The translations under genes were made by a program, and so were the position numbers. DNA of 64,000 bases from Malurus cyaneus samueli (lineage: Eukaryota > Chordata > Aves > Passeriformes > Maluridae): NCBI GenBank assembly GCA_009741485.1, contig CM019218.1, positions 53,305,612 through 53,369,611 on the forward strand. Reading direction: 5' to 3'. Below, piece after piece: positions 26,301 to 38,284 of this stretch; position 1 is the first letter of the stretch, and every line of letters begins with the position of its first letter. The notes under the pieces were generated by a model that made no database searches, was not told the origin of the DNA, and saw only the letters and a program-made list of their open reading frames with translations.

Positions 26301-29300
26301 CATAGCTGAGTCTCCTGATGAAAAGAGCTTGGAAAAGTCCAGGACAATGGGACTGCTCTGTGTTAAAACAGTTATGAGAAGAAGTGGGAAAATCCTCATT
26401 TTCCCCACTTAGAGAATTCTGGCCTTTTGTCACGTAAACCCCAAACCAGTTTGTTTTCTGCAGAAGCCCCAAAACTCTAAAGGTAAAATCTGTCTGCTTT
26501 CCTGGGCTGAGCTGAACACTGAAGGGTTTCAGTATTGCATAAAGCAATTTCTGTATTTTTGAGGAGATTTAGCAAGAGCAAACTTACTAAAAAGCTACTA
26601 GAAAATATTTTACATGCAGTTTTTTCTGCACCTTCTCTTAGGAAAACCTTTTCAATGAGAATTTTCCATTAACACAACTGTAATGAGCATGAATTCAGCT
26701 CATTGTAAGAGGATTTAGAAGGCTTCAGCTTTTGCCCACAGACACAAGCTGCAGTCAGTCCCTGCCTGGTGACTCACCTCAAACACCCTGTGGCATTGAA
26801 GAACACTTCTGGGTCAATAATTTCTCGTGTCCTGTTGCAGCCGCCATCAGACCAGCCCGAGAAAGGGATGATAACACAGTCTGTCAGCACAGGCAGGGCC
26901 TCCTGTATCAATTCTTCCTTTAGCTCATCAGTTGAGGAGAGGTTCCAGAGCAGTCCTAGGAAGGAGGTGGGACACAAGCTCAGGGTCCTGTGCATTGGAA
27001 ATCTTGTTTAGGTCAAAGTGATTCCAGCACCAAAATCCTTCTTCCCTTCACCCCTCTGGGCTGAGGGTGCAAAGCCTGCCATAAACCCCAGCCCCTGTCC
27101 ACTCCTATAGAAGACAGACAGGATGGGCCCATGTGGAGGTGGGCATTTAAGCATCCTCCCTCCTCTCAAAATTGCTGTTTATTGCCGTTTGGTTCCAGTG
27201 GTGGGCATCTCTTCAGGGATCTTGGAAAGGCTTGCCCATAAACCTGGGACACAGCTGAGGTTGACCTGGATGAAAAAACTCTCATCAATTCCTCAGGAAA
27301 AGACAAGGCACCAATGAGAGAATCTAGCCAACCATGTTGGGGGTAGCAGCTCCCTTGGCTTTCCCTGGGAACAGCACAGAGGCCAGGGGTAAGTGCTTCC
27401 CAACACGCACTTAGGAAGTGAGGAATCTTTATGGAACATGGAAGGGCCAGGACCTCCTCTGCCTTCTGGTTCAGGTCACCCTTTGGTGCAAGAGGAGCAC
27501 AAAACACCTCTCTGTGCTAGGGCATCACCAGGGCTACAGACCCCAGGCAGGGGGAGCCCAGGCCCTGCTGGAGCTGAGCAGCTCCCAGTACCTGTGAGCT
27601 GTTTCTGAATTTCAGTGTTTCCCGTCCTGCGGAGGAGGCTCACACACTCCCTGATCCCGTTCTGCCGCCGGGTTTCGATCTTGTTGGTGGGATTCTTGAA
27701 CACCAGGTTCCGGAGGGCTCCTGCCGCCGCCCGCTGCACGTTCTGGTTCTGGCTGCGGAGCAGCTCCACCAGCTTGGCAATCCCCCCCAGTCGATAGACC
27801 TGGCCAAGAGAGACACAGGACAGACATGGCACATGAGCATGGCTCATTGGGACAGACACGGGACAGACATGGCACATGAGCATGGTTCACTGGGACAGAC
27901 ACGGGACAGGCGCGGGACAGACACAGGACAGATACAGGACAGACACGGGACATGAGCATGGAGTGCTGAGACAGTCAGAACAGACACAGGACACAGGACA
28001 GACACCTGCCATGAGCATGGCACCAGGACAGACTCATGTTATCAGCACAGAGCACCAGACACCACTGGGACAGGGGCACCCAGAAATGCCCTGGCAGTGC
28101 CAGGGGTTGCACGGCCCATCCTGGGGAAGCTGGAGAACAAGGGCCAGAGATGACAAATCTGGTTCAGGCCATAGGTCATGAGCACAAAGCTCCTTGCCTG
28201 GAGGTTCAGGAGTGGCTGGCTATGAGCAATGGCCATGGACATAGGCCTTTGCCGACGGAAATGTGCTCCTGTAAACTTTCACCCACCTCCACAGTTTGCA
28301 CCAGGTGGAAATGTTGCCCTGCCTCTGTGCACAGCCATTTATAGCCATCTAATGACATGCTGTGGTCATTTATCTGCATCCTGAGATCACAGGCTGAGCT
28401 CAGAGGGATGGTCATGACCAGTGTCATCACCCTCGAGCTCAGCCAGAGGCAGTGGAGGGAGCCCAGACCGCAGGACACCACACACAGGGCATGGAGCTTT
28501 GAAGGCAAATCCCTGCAGCTGAGCTCTCCACATGCTGAGTGCTCCTGCTGTGGAACGTGCTCTGCAGCGGCCGTGATCCCGCCCGGAGCCCAGCCTGGCC
28601 CAAACAGCCCCTCGCCGGGGGTTGCTGACAATGGCAGGGAATGAGCACCTTTCAGGCGGGAAGAAAAACAACCGTGAGCTGAGGTGAGTCACGGACCTGC
28701 TCTGGCACATCTTTCTGGGAAGGATGGGACAGCCCAGCGCTCACAGAGGGTTTGCAACGGTAACAAAGGGTGTGGCAGCCCCACAATCAGCCACGTGAAC
28801 TTGGGCTGGGCACCTGCACTCAGCCAGGCACAGCCAGGGTACAGGGGCACAGCCCCACACCGGTACAGCACTGCCAGCTCCACTGTGGTGCCAGGACAAG
28901 GAAAGCCACCTCTATAGGGTTGGCATCCTGATAAACCCAAGGTGGGGATAATCTTTGGCAACATCATTGCTGCAGCAGATCCATCCTTCAGGCTGCCTCC
29001 TTTGCTGCATGTTGGCAAAGAAACTGAGGAGTAACAGCATCACAAAAATAACCTGTGCTATAAGAAGGTTTTTTCTGTAATCAAATACCATGGAAACACA
29101 GAGGGGTTTGGGTGAGAAGGGACCTCAAAGCTCATCCAGTTCCACTCCCTGCCATGGCAGGGACCCTTCCACTATCCCAGGTTGCCCAAGTGCTGCCCAA
29201 CCCAGCCTTGCACACTTCCAGGCATGGGGTAGCCCCCACTATGGATGTGCAAATTATCTTTGTACATGATCACTAATAAACCCATTGGCTCAGGTGGCTG

Positions 29301-29929
29301 AAATAGTAAGGAAAGGGATGGTGAAAAAGGCTGGAAAAGGGCTGCAGAGTCACTGAGCAATGTGCAGCAAAGGCCACAGTGGGACTTAAGGCAGCTTTGT
29401 CTGGCTCTGATTCCACAGCTCTGCGACAGCAAAAGATTTATGTGGAATTGGTGCAGTTGCCCCCAGGAGAGGACACTGAATGGCACCTTCCACACTGCCA
29501 AACCCCATCACCCTGTACCACAGCAGCTCATGATGACAATGGGAACAGTCTCCTCTGCTACCCAAACACTATTCCAGGTGTTAAATCCTGACCAACTGCT
29601 CTTGGGAGAAAGTGGCCATTAATAGCTGAAAAATCTACTTAATGAATACCTGAGCCTGACTAATGAGATATAAAGCACTCTCATGAAAACCAGGGGAACC
29701 TGTGGATCCTTGGCACTGAGGAAAACCAGTCCCACCCCTCTCTTGTGCCATCAGCCCTGGAGAGCTCTGGAGGAGTCTGCTCACCTCTTGCTTGGCAGAC
29801 TCATCCTGGAAGCAGGTGTGCTGCAGGTAGTAAGCCCCCATGGCCTGGTACTTGTCATCAGAGGAGCACAGGAGCTGGATGGCCTTCTGGATGGTCATGG
29901 TGCCAGCGTCAATCTCGTCACCACAGATC
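14295..29929 (-). CDS. PKP1: plakophilin 1, ten 3' exons (armadillo body and C-terminus)
   Basis: Plakophilin 1 is a desmosomal plaque and nuclear armadillo protein that links desmoplakin and desmosomal cadherins in stratified epithelia. Ten exons are read on the minus strand: 29929-29785, 27799-27592, 26955-26778, 24738-24624, 24130-23975, 23859-23683, 20640-20487, 20045-19859, 15562-15478 and 14366-14295. All junctions are AG/GT and every phase is compatible, giving 491 codons plus stop. Recognisable stretches are KYQAMGAYYLQHTCFQDESA, AAAGALRNLVF, LLWNLSSTDELKEEL, DPEVFFNATGCLRNLSS, LHNLSYRLDAEVP, GWLYHSDAIRTYL-like, SQLIGLKEKGLP, SGASLLSNMSRHP and the C-terminal SSRF. Human PKP1 is 726 residues, so this corresponds to roughly residue 235 onward: all nine armadillo repeats. 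The N-terminal head-domain exons (about 234 residues) were not found up to 46 kb. Introns hold CR1 copies and LTR-like sequence. The reading frame is intact. Identity is very secure; completeness is not. Confidence 0.95.
14529..14630 (-). mobile_element. CR1 3' fragment in last PKP1 intron
   Basis: CATGGAATGGTTTGGGTT...GGACCTTAAAGCTCA...CCTGCCATGGGCAGGGACAC is the antisense CR1 3' end. Confidence 0.85.
14773..14955. repeat. minisatellite, GGAGCTGGGGCTGGAGTTG units
   Basis: About ten imperfect 18-24-bp units (GGGAGCTGGGGCTGGAGTT and variants) within the last PKP1 intron. Confidence 0.9.
15478..15562 (-). CDS. PKP1: PKP1 penultimate exon
   Basis: 85 bp. The first C completes a Gly codon, followed by SCPKAAEAARLLLTDLW and NRELQSVLKQ. 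The acceptor is CTTCCCAG and the donor CAG|GTAAGG. It is separated from the previous exon by a 4.3-kb intron that contains CR1 and LTR-like sequence. Confidence 0.94.
16100..16610 (+). mobile_element. probable solo LTR of an endogenous retrovirus
   Basis: A promoter-like ACTTATAAAAGGTGAAG is followed about 85 bp later by GGATTAAATTTG, then TTTATTCTCTTAACTTTGTCTG, a compact TATA, start, poly(A) and U5 layout typical of avian retroviral LTRs. No gag, pol or env frame is next to it. The ends are not defined. It lies inside a PKP1 intron. Confidence 0.5.
19268..19560 (-). mobile_element. CR1 3' end, ~290 bp
   Basis: AGACTGGTTTGGGTTGGAAG, AACTTCCACTATCCCAG, CAGCCTGGCCTTGAACACTT, CTCTGGGCATCCTGTGCCAG and CAGGGAAGAATTTATTCCTA follow the antisense CR1 order. 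Confidence 0.92.
19859..20045 (-). CDS. PKP1: PKP1 exon, late armadillo repeat
   Basis: 187 bp. Two bases complete an Ala codon (Gly in human), then HQVLPDVSRLLS, SACYTLRNLIMSSPHLGKSY and LNNVVSLCRN. It leaves GG at the donor AATGG|GTGAGT. The acceptor is CTCTTTAG. Confidence 0.94.
20487..20640 (-). CDS. PKP1: PKP1 exon, armadillo repeat
   Basis: 154 bp. It starts MSSAMSQLIGLKEKGLPRIA, continues with VVRSGASLLSNMSRHPVLHK and leaves one G at the donor ATGG|GTAAG. The acceptor is CCCTCAG. This is one of the most conserved plakophilin 1 segments. Confidence 0.95.
20795..21165 (+). mobile_element. CR1 3' end, sense
   Basis: GGGACAAGGGGAAATG-like sequence, GGGGAGGTTTAGATTGGATA, AATTTCTTCACCAAAG, GTCACCATCCCTGGGAATGT and finally TTAATGATTCCATGATTCTG: the sense CR1 3' end with its terminal ATTCTGTG-type repeat. 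Confidence 0.93.
22030..22460 (+). mobile_element. possible solo LTR
   Basis: An AATATATATATGTGTTTATAAG TATA-like stretch, then AATAAA at 22328-22333 followed by a T-rich segment. The layout is LTR-like, but the ends and relatives are unknown. It lies in a PKP1 intron. Confidence 0.3.
23560..23640 (+). mobile_element. short CR1 3' tail, sense
   Basis: GGTGACCTTAGAGGTCTTCC, CAACCTTACTGATTCTCTGATTCCATGG. It ends about 45 bp from a PKP1 exon donor. Confidence 0.75.
23683..23859 (-). CDS. PKP1: PKP1 exon, armadillo repeat
   Basis: 177 bp, phase 0 at both ends (59 codons). It encodes NDEYGVPLPEED, WLYHSDAIRTYLSLM and KKDATLEACAGALQNLTASR, ending GL. The acceptor is CTTTGCAG and the donor CTG|GTAAGAG. 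Confidence 0.95.
23975..24130 (-). CDS. PKP1: PKP1 exon, armadillo insert region
   Basis: 156 bp, phase 0 at both ends (52 codons). It encodes SVENCICILHNLSYRLDAEV, then a variable segment ending SRSGKME. The donor is GAG|GTAGG and the acceptor GATGCAG. The segment corresponds to the insert between armadillo repeats that bends the plakophilin solenoid; this role is family knowledge. Confidence 0.94.
24624..24738 (-). CDS. PKP1: PKP1 exon, armadillo repeat
   Basis: 115 bp. The first G completes the Arg codon, followed by NLSSADMGRQTMRNYPGLID and a QNCVASNRPDDK end. The acceptor is TTCTCAG and the donor is AAG|GTACC. No premature stop. Confidence 0.94.
26778..26955 (-). CDS. PKP1: PKP1 exon, armadillo repeats 2-3
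   Basis: 178 bp. It begins with two bases completing a Gly codon, then encodes LLWNLSSTDELKEELIQ, a VIIPFSGWSDGG segment and DPEVFFNATGCL. It leaves AG of an Arg codon at the donor GAG|GTGAGT. The acceptor is TTCCTAG. Length and phases match the neighbouring exons exactly. Confidence 0.95.
27592..27799 (-). CDS. PKP1: PKP1 exon, armadillo repeats 1-2
   Basis: 208 bp, entering in phase 0 and leaving one base of the next codon. It encodes VYRLGGIAKLVELLRS, AAAGALRNLVFKNPTNK, ETRRQNGIRE and LLRRTGNTEIQKQLTG. The acceptor CTTGGCCAG|GTC directly abuts a minisatellite (27800-28040) whose minus-strand TGTCTGTCC units supply the pyrimidine tract. The donor is CACAG|GTAC. Confidence 0.95.
27800..28040. 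repeat. minisatellite of GGGACAGACA units
   Basis: Repeats of ACGGGACAGACATGGCACAT and GAGCATGG..CAC words of about 10-50 bp, directly adjacent to a PKP1 splice acceptor. Confidence 0.88.
29085..29245 (-). mobile_element. CR1 3' fragment
   Basis: GGGGTTTGGGTGAGAAGGGA, CTCCCTGCCATGGCAGGGAC, ACTATCCCAGGTTGC and CCAGCCTTGCACACTTCCAG, in antisense order. Confidence 0.88.
29785..29929 (-). CDS. PKP1: PKP1 exon, start of the armadillo domain
   Basis: 145 bp. The acceptor CACAG lies upstream and the first base completes a Lys codon. It then encodes ICGDEIDAGT, TIQKAIQLL and YYLQHTCFQDESAKQE. The donor is CAAGAG|GTGAGC. This is the first armadillo repeat, and it aligns with the human segment that begins ICSEDIE. 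It is the most 5' PKP1 exon I can identify in the window. Confidence 0.93.
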
Positions 29930-32900
29930 CTGTGTCAAAGAGAAATATGGAGCTGGGTGAGTGCTCAGCCAAAACAGCTATGTCAGCACTAGGAGTGACT
30001 GGGAAGGAATCAGTGATAAAACGTAAATTATTATCACATTGCCACATAAAGCACGCAATGCACCTTTAGTGCATTTCTCTGTCTCAAAAAAAGAGATGGT
30101 AAAAGATGGAAAAGACACAGTGGAGGGCACTGAGGATAATGAATTCCAGGCCCAGTCTATCCATAAGCAAAGGAGACAGCAAATGAAAGCTGGGTTGAGG
30201 TGCTGGATGCCTGATTGTGTGCAAAGTGGAAGTTTAATGAACAGAGACCCAGTTCACTGTTCCCCAAATAAATGAGTGAGTGGACAGGAGTGAAACCATT
30301 TGTCAGGTCATGAGGACAAGGTAACTCAGGCCGGTGATTTTCCCACAGCATGGGATCCTTTGATGTGAGAGTTGGTGGAAGCAGAAATGTGAGAGCAGCT
30401 GATGGTCTGGGGAGGCTTGAGCAGATCCCTCGGGAAAAGGCCTGTCTGGAGTGATGGGATGGACAAACAGTTTATGAAAAGCTAATAATAGCTCTGAGAC
30501 ATCCTGCTCCCAGGGGATGTTCACCCTGGCTGTCTCCAAACTCCTATAAAAGCTGACCACTGTCATCATCCCTGTTAGATGTAAAGAATGTGCCTGCAAC
30601 TCCAAAGGAAGGATATGAATTCCTCTGGCTTGGGGCAGGAATGAAGCCTTGGGAGAAATACAAAGACCTGAAGGTTTTTCCACTTATTTGGAAATGTGAA
30701 GGTCCTGCTCTTTTTGGCTTGTTCTTGTTCAGCACCATCTCTGATGTTTTAACCACATAAAATTAGAAAAGGGTCCAAACTTTCAGACTGATGAAGGGGG
30801 TCTGAACTACAAAGTTTGTCTGTGCTTCCGGTTATAGAAACTAATGTAATTAAAAGTTCCTGATTAGTCTCGGCACCCTTGCAGCTGAATCCTTCAGAGG
30901 CTGCATGCAGATCTCAGCTCACAGCAGTGCTGGCTGCATTAATTTGCAAAGTCCAGGACCGAGGAGAGTCAAACCCAAAATATTGTCAGCAGTGATGGGA
31001 TACAAATGGGAAAGGCTTCATTAGCAGTGGATGGAATCCAAAAGTGTGCAGGCTTTGCCAGGCCAGTCATAGCCGTTCCTGGCTGATGTTATTCCCTGAG
31101 ACTGATGGGGAGTTCTACCGGGGAATCAGGAAATCAGTCTCCAGTTGAACCACGTTTATTTATACACTTTTTTGCTACATATCACAGGGACTAACTCTGT
31201 AGAGGGGCTGCTTGTATTCAGACAATCCAACAGAACAACAAAACAGTGAATTTGAATAATGAACCCATTATTTTTCAACCCATTACATTTGAAGTGCTAA
31301 ATATCACCACAAGACAGCAGCACTTCCAGGCACAGGATAGACAGAGTTGCTTTGACTGAGCCAAAGAAATGTGAAGAATAAAGGTCTGGAAGGGACATGT
31401 CATCACCACCAGCAGCCCCTACAGTGAGATAAAACATTAATCCTTATGAATCCAAGTGTTCCCTTCCACACAGCACAGAGCAGTGAATAAGATAAACAGT
31501 TCCATAGGGAATTTCACATAAAATATCAAAAAGCAGCATGAAGACCTCTGGTCTCCACTGCCCTCACGGGCAGAAAGTTAAACCCAGTTTGTGTAACTCA
31601 TTCAAGCACCTGTGGAGTCAGTGGAGAGAAATCGGCGCTTCCAAAAACCACCTTGACTTTGTGTCTTGGACATTTTTTTTTTAGGACAGGAAGCCCCACC
31701 CTCTGGAAACACCTCTGCCTCTCTTGGTATGCAGGAATGAGAGACAACAGTCTGGGGTTAGACCTTAAGCATTCCATGTCTAAGGCTGGATGAACCTCAT
31801 TCCACTTTTATTTCTACACTGCAACAAAAGATCACTTCCTTGTGAGACTTTTTGTCAGCTTGAACCTCTATCAAAACATGGCACCAAGGAACTTCCATTA
31901 AACTTGCAACAAGGAGGAACAAAACAGGAAAGACAAAGTTAAAACTAAAAATTATGGAGCCCCACAAATCCTTGGATTCAGGATGTTGTGATTTTCTATC
32001 AGTTTTTTTCATGCTCCTGAGACACAATGGAGCTGAGATCTGATGGATCCTGCACCAGGAAGGGGCTTCCCCCTGGGGAACTGGGATCTGGAGTGGTAGT
32101 ATGGAGGCAGAGACAGATTGGTAAAAAAAAACAGGTCAGTTGCCATGTAATCATGGTGATATTTTTTAATTATAATTTTTTTAATCAGATGCACTTTTTC
32201 TGAGATGTTCACTTGGTTCAGCTACTCAAGGAAGGCAATTTTCTTCACCTCCACTCCATAGAGGCCCAAGCCCTCCTTCAGCTGGGAAAAACTGGGGATG
32301 CAGGTGCAGTTCTGTGGGAAAAGATGGAGAAGGTCCCTTTTCCCTGCTGGCTCCTCAGCAGAAGTTCATGGCAGGTCGGCAGCCAGGCTCAGTCACACTG
32401 CTCAGGAAGCAGCAGGGATTTCTCCTGACTGAGAATAAAATCACCCTGGAAAAGCCCAGCTAAGGGGAGATTGTTCTTCAGCCAGTTGGGGATATTCCTG
32501 AGCAGATCCACACTATAGGAACAACAACCAGCTCCGAGACAACTCTTGGACTGAGCCATTTCCAGCCTGGGCAATGTGCCTGGCAGAAAGAGATCCAAAG
32601 GTTGTTCTTCCACAAGAAAGAAGCAATCAGAGTAGGAAGAGACCTTAGTTAGAAATGATTCAATGGAGACAAAGAAGATCAGGTTCTGGAATGGAAGATA
32701 AACAAATACTGAAGAGGATCAGTATCACTCCAGGCAAATTCCCTCATATTGCATGAGCAGATTGTTTTGTTTTAATCAATTTTAAGTTTCCATCCTGCTT
32801 GTTAGGGCTACAAGTCCCAAGAGAGGAGGAAGTCAGATAACTCTTAACAAATCCCATTGTTCATCAATAAAATCAGATTTGAGACACTCAAAACAGTGTT

Positions 32901-34522
32901 CAGCACATCTTGGCATTTTATCCCAAATAAAAACAAACCAAAAGGGAGGGTGCCTTTCATCATACTTGTTCTGCTTCCAGTGCACGATTTAGCCTTGAAG
33001 AATGAATGTTTTGGTATTGATCCTTTAATTATCCCAAAAGACAGGAGATAGATCAGAAAACATCCTCAGTACCTTTCCTGACTATTTCCATAACTCCTGT
33101 GTTCCGTCTGTTTGCAGTACTTACAAGGGAAGCTGAGCACAGGAGGGAATGGTTGTAGGGGACACAGGGACTGTCCTTGAACTTCAACCACAGCACAGAG
33201 GCTGCTGCTGCTCAGCTGGGTCCAGGCTGGTGTCACCACAGCCAGATGTGACACTAAGCAATCCCAAAGAGTTGCTCCAGCCTTTACTACCCCCTCCATA
33301 GCTGCCAACTGAGGCATCCAAGACTTTTAACAGGGCAACTCCGAGATGTTACAGATTGCAGGTGCCTGGAGAGACACTCGTTTCCACATGGTCTCTAATG
33401 AGATGGTTTCTTTCTCCACACACGGAGAACTCCAAAGGGAAGAACATCCTCATCTCCCAATGGGGCCAAAGGTGAGTGTGGGTTTGCAGGTGGCCATTAA
33501 AGTCTCCTGATCCAGATCAGCGAACCCTCAGCCAGGGAATGTCTGCAGACGCCCAGCTCCCCATTCCATCCTCCCAAAGGAGAACACCCCAAATCCTTCT
33601 CCAGGGGTGGGATGAGTCTGGGCTCTCAGTCATGTCTCCATCTCAGATATCTGGGGTTCCCTGAGACGAGCAAGAGGTGTCGGCTCTATAGTGAATAACT
33701 CAGGGACCCGTCTCCGAATTCAGCCCCGTTTGACATTGGGCACCTCAGCTCAGAGAGAGACATCTCCTGAAGCTGTGTCATCAGCCCAGGCCACTGCAGG
33801 GCCACAGCCACCACGGCCACCACCTTGCTGGGCCCTGTCTGTCCCATGTCACACCTGAAGCACAAAGTGCAACATCTCCAAGCAAAACTAATAAATGCCA
33901 GTCCTTGGGAGGTACAATGTTCTTGTATCTCAGGTTCCAGCTGGAGCGGCGCAAAGTCTCTGAATTTCCTAGGAGGATTAAGGATCCCATAGTTTGTTAC
34001 TGCTTCTCATTATCACTCCCTGGTGACTAAGCAGGATGGAGAAACTTTTACCCTAAACGGGCATCAATAATGTCAATAACATCAATAACATGCAATATGT
34101 AATTTAGCCAAAAGCTGCCTGCTCAGGATGCCACCCTGTCACCTGAAGCATGCTGCAAATGCCACCCAGCAGAGGAAATGGTTATAAGTGGGCAAATATG
34201 GATGGTCTCCACCAGCTGCTGAAATTACCTTCCAGGGTGGAAGGCTGCAGCTCTGAGCTCAAAACAGATCAGAGAGAAGGGTTCTGGGAGGAACAGAGTC
34301 AGTAGGAAGAAGAAGATTCCTCTAGCTCTGCCAGACTCCAGAGAGCTGCATTTTGGCAAAATGGGAGTGCTGCTCACTGAGAGCAGCCTTTGGACAGGAG
34401 CCACTGGAACAACCCTAAACGTCTGAGCCCAGGCCAGAGCTGCTGAGCTTGGAAATGTTGATCCAGATATGACATAATGATTACCAAGTCTCTGAGTGGT
34501 TATAGAGAAGTATGTCTGGAAT

Positions 34523-34735
34523 CCCAGAATCACTCAGGTTGGAAAAGATCTCTGAGACCATCAGGTCCAACCTGTGACCGATCCCCACCTTGTCACCAGC
34601 TCAGAGCACTGAGTGCCATGTCCAGGTGCTCCTTGGACACCTCCAGGGATGGGCACTCCACCACAACTCTGGGAAGCCCCTTCCAATGTCTAAAACCCTT
34701 TCAGTGAAGAAATTCTTCATGGACAAAATGGGAGG
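34523..34735 (-). mobile_element. CR1 3' end, older subfamily
   Basis: CCCAGAATCACTCAGGTTGG, AAAGATCTCTGAGACCATCA, CACCTCCAGGGATGGGCACT, CCACCACAACTCTGGG and AGTGAAGAAATTCTTC, in antisense order. Confidence 0.92.
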
Positions 34736-37700
34736 AACATGAAAAAGTCCCTCTCTGCTCACTGAGGCAGGATCATGATAACAGGGCTGGTGGAGGAGAA
34801 GAAACTACAGGAGGAGTTTTCAATAGCGTTCAACCTCCTGATCTGGCAAATAGTGCAGAATTCAGATTTCATCGCCAGAACCAGCACCATGGGGTGAGTA
34901 AACTCCTGTGTCATGATTTAGTTTATCAGGGAATCACAGAATGGCTTTTCCTGAAACACATTTCAGTGTCAAACTGCTCATCAGGCAGTTGGAGAAAAGG
35001 GGCTTGGTCAGAGCTGCTGCTGTAAGGGGGAGGACTCTGAGGGATATCAATTATCAGAGGCAGCTCTTCCCTCTCTCACACACCCAGAGCCAGTTCCATA
35101 AAGGGCAGCAATTACACCACCAAGAAGAGTCACAGAGGTTAAATAACTTTGCCACCAAATGCAGAGGGACTGCTCAGCACAGACAGTTTGACAGTTCTTG
35201 CACACTCAGAATTTTGGTATCTGCACACCACTCTCACCACCAGAGAACATCCATTTTTCCTCTCACACCATCCAGGGAGATCAGATACACAGCAGAGGGA
35301 TGCCTGAGAAGCACCACCCTTAAGCCAGTACTGACATTGTCTGTGGGCATTACAGAGGAGTTTTGTATCGCAGACAGACCCAGTGGATCACAGATCCCAC
35401 TACAATCTCTCTCACAGCAATGGAAATCGCCCCATGGATCACCTCAGAAAGCATGGAGAACACCCAGACCTCCCCTGGCACTTGTAGGCTGTTGGCAAAT
35501 GTGCAGACAAGAGATCCAACATATCCCTGCACAGGAGATCTGCAGCACAAAAACCAAACACGGAACTCTCCACGTGACAAAGGCACAAACTCCAACTGGA
35601 GAAAGACCAGAATGGAAGGAACAGTGCCCCAAACTGGGAACTGGCAGCAGCTGTGACCCAGCCAAGCCCTGTCCCTGCAGTGCAGGTTAATAATGAGGTA
35701 CCTACAAGCAAAGCTCTCCTTACTCAACACCAGGTGAGCCAAGTGACGACTGAGATCTCCAGGTGGAAAGCCCTCCAAACACAACAGCCCTGCATAGCAA
35801 GGAGAGCTCAGACATGGTCCTGACCCACTTCTGAAGCCCCTCCCCAACCAAAGCACGCTGACAGCGAGGCCAACAGTGCCCTGCAAGGTACTTTCTAAGG
35901 CCTAGGAGTCCTTCAAAAGAGTGATTTTTCCAAAGAGGACAACTCCTTTGTATGTCTCCCAAGCTTTAAGCACCACTGCTGCCAACCTCCTGCCCTTTGA
36001 GCCCCTGCACAAGGCCAGCTCTGCAGAGCTTCAGGCAGAGCAGAGGCTGTGTCACAGCCACACCAGATTCACTCAGGGGACAAGCCCCAGCTGAGCCCAT
36101 GACTTGGAGCCCAACTTGGAGCCCGACATTTCCCCACTAGAACCAGTTCTGCCAGATGAGCCATGCCCCAAGCCAGGAGTGTGTAAATGGAGCCACTCCC
36201 TAACCAAGGGCAGCTAGAGCTGGAGCGGATCCCTCTGACAAGAGCAGTTCTGCTCTCATAAAATGCCATTATTCTCCAAGTGACCCCTCTAAAGCCATGC
36301 CCAAGTCCCCAACCATGGCTTTGGCCAGAGCCTGTCAGGACTAACTGCTCCAAAGTTGCATCCTGCCTAGGAGCAGGCAGCTGCAGCCCCGGGTTCAGGC
36401 ATTCTGCCGGTCCTCCCACTTCACTTCTCTGCTCTTCAGTCAGAAATTCCCTGTAAGTCACTTCCAGTTTGTGTAACGTCACTGGTTCCTGTCCCAGAGG
36501 ATTTACAGAGCTGCTGACAGCAGCAAGCCAAGGCCACCAGTGCTCTGGGCTGGCCAGGGCTCATTTGGCATGTGTCACACATGGAGTAACTGGGCACACA
36601 GGCAGCCAAGGGTTCCTGATAACATTCTAATGGGGCAGTGACGTTTCTTGGCATCCACGCTCTGGGACACACCCTCCTACTCAATCCTAAAGAGGGAGGC
36701 TTAGCTAGAGTAACCTGGGACATTCAGATGTGGAAAAGGGCATGGTTTGGCTCACACTGCTGACAGGGAGGGGGATTTTCTTAATATCTCCCTCATTCCT
36801 TGGGGCAACAGCTCAACAGCTTCAGGCCTTTGGGGGGAGTTGTGACAGTGTATGAGCCCTGGTAAACAGTCTCACACTTATCCTGGAGTGGACAAATTCT
36901 CCTTGGGACCGGGGACCACCAGGAATGAGTCTGGGAGCCTTTAGGGTTTGTGTGACAAAATGCCCCATCCATCTGTGCATGGTGAGAACTACTGGGCTGA
37001 TGCAAAACAAGTCCTGTGTGATGGTGACAGCATGGGAAGTGCAGCATCCCTGGGAACTCGTGTGGATGCTGCAGCCCATCCTTCTCCAGCTTTAACTGCA
37101 AAGTTTTGCAGTCCAAACCATGCAAACTATGGTCTTCCAAGACTCCCAAGACTCTGGTTTGTGCAGACCAAGTCTCTCCCAAGACTGCAGCAGAACCTGA
37201 TTGGTGCTCCAGAGCTGGAGGTGGAACAGGGCACTGGGGCAGCCTTCAGCCAACAGCCCTGTAAAACCACCCAAACCTGGTGATTGTCAGTGGGGGCCCT
37301 GCTGCACTCACACCAACAACCTTGGGGGGGTCTGAGCTCACTGCTGTGTTTTACATGCCCTGTGCTTGTCGGCAACATCTACAAGAGGGGATCTGATGCT
37401 CTGACATGATGGCCGAGAGAGATAATTCTGAAGGGTATCTCCCTGATAAACAGATTTTAGTTAACACTCATCCCCACATCCCACCCCACAAGGAACGTGG
37501 ACACCTCCCCTTACACACCAGCACCCTCAGTTTTCCACAGCACTGCATTCCTGAATTGTATTCCATGTGGAATATCTCCCCAACAGCCTCCAGCATCCCA
37601 TGGACCTGTGCAGCCACATTTGGGGAAAGCTGAGCTATCAAATCCTCATCCTCCTCACCACTTCTCTCCTTCCAGTCTCACTGTGAGATGCATATCCCAA

Positions 37701-38284
37701 CACCCCGACCTTCCCACAGCTATCATCCCTGATAACACAGATCCCATATTCCCTTGTCAAAATTTTTTATTTCAATCGACACCTAGAAAACTCTTGGATA
37801 CCACAGAATCACACGCAGCAAAAGAATTGCACTGGGAATCAGGAGAAAGGGAAACACACTGGAGAAAAGAGGAGCAGTGTTGTACCACCAGGCTTGAAAA
37901 ATCCAGCTGCTTTTGGAAAAGTCAACAGGAATCAGAAGAGACTAGGCTGACACCTCTAGTTCCACAAGAATGATCAGAAAAACAATATATTCAAATAAAA
38001 CACGGCACATGGGCTGGCTACACCCTCACTCCAGAGGGAACAGGAGCCAATGGTACACGATAAATCACTTGAGGCTGGCACTGCCTCTGAAGGAAATAAA
38101 AGTGGAAGCTTGGGTAAGGAATGGCATATTGAAAACAGGAGCAACACTAGCCCTGGGATCACTTCAGTGAAATTCTAAGCACTGCTGGGCCTGCTGGAGC
38201 ACATGGACTGAAGTTGACATGGCTTTTCCCACCAAAAGGTACCTGGAAGATGCACAGGAAGAGCAGCAGCCCCAAGCAAAGATT

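Noticed and set aside
33420..33475. Plus-strand exon-like segment with an AAAG|GTGAGTG donor
   Set aside because: The ~16 codons match nothing I know and no partner exon is visible.
34941..35690. 249-codon plus-strand frame, with a 178-codon antisense frame over it
   Set aside because: No recognisable domain, mixed composition and no splice or start support. It lies in the exon-poor stretch and is most likely chance.
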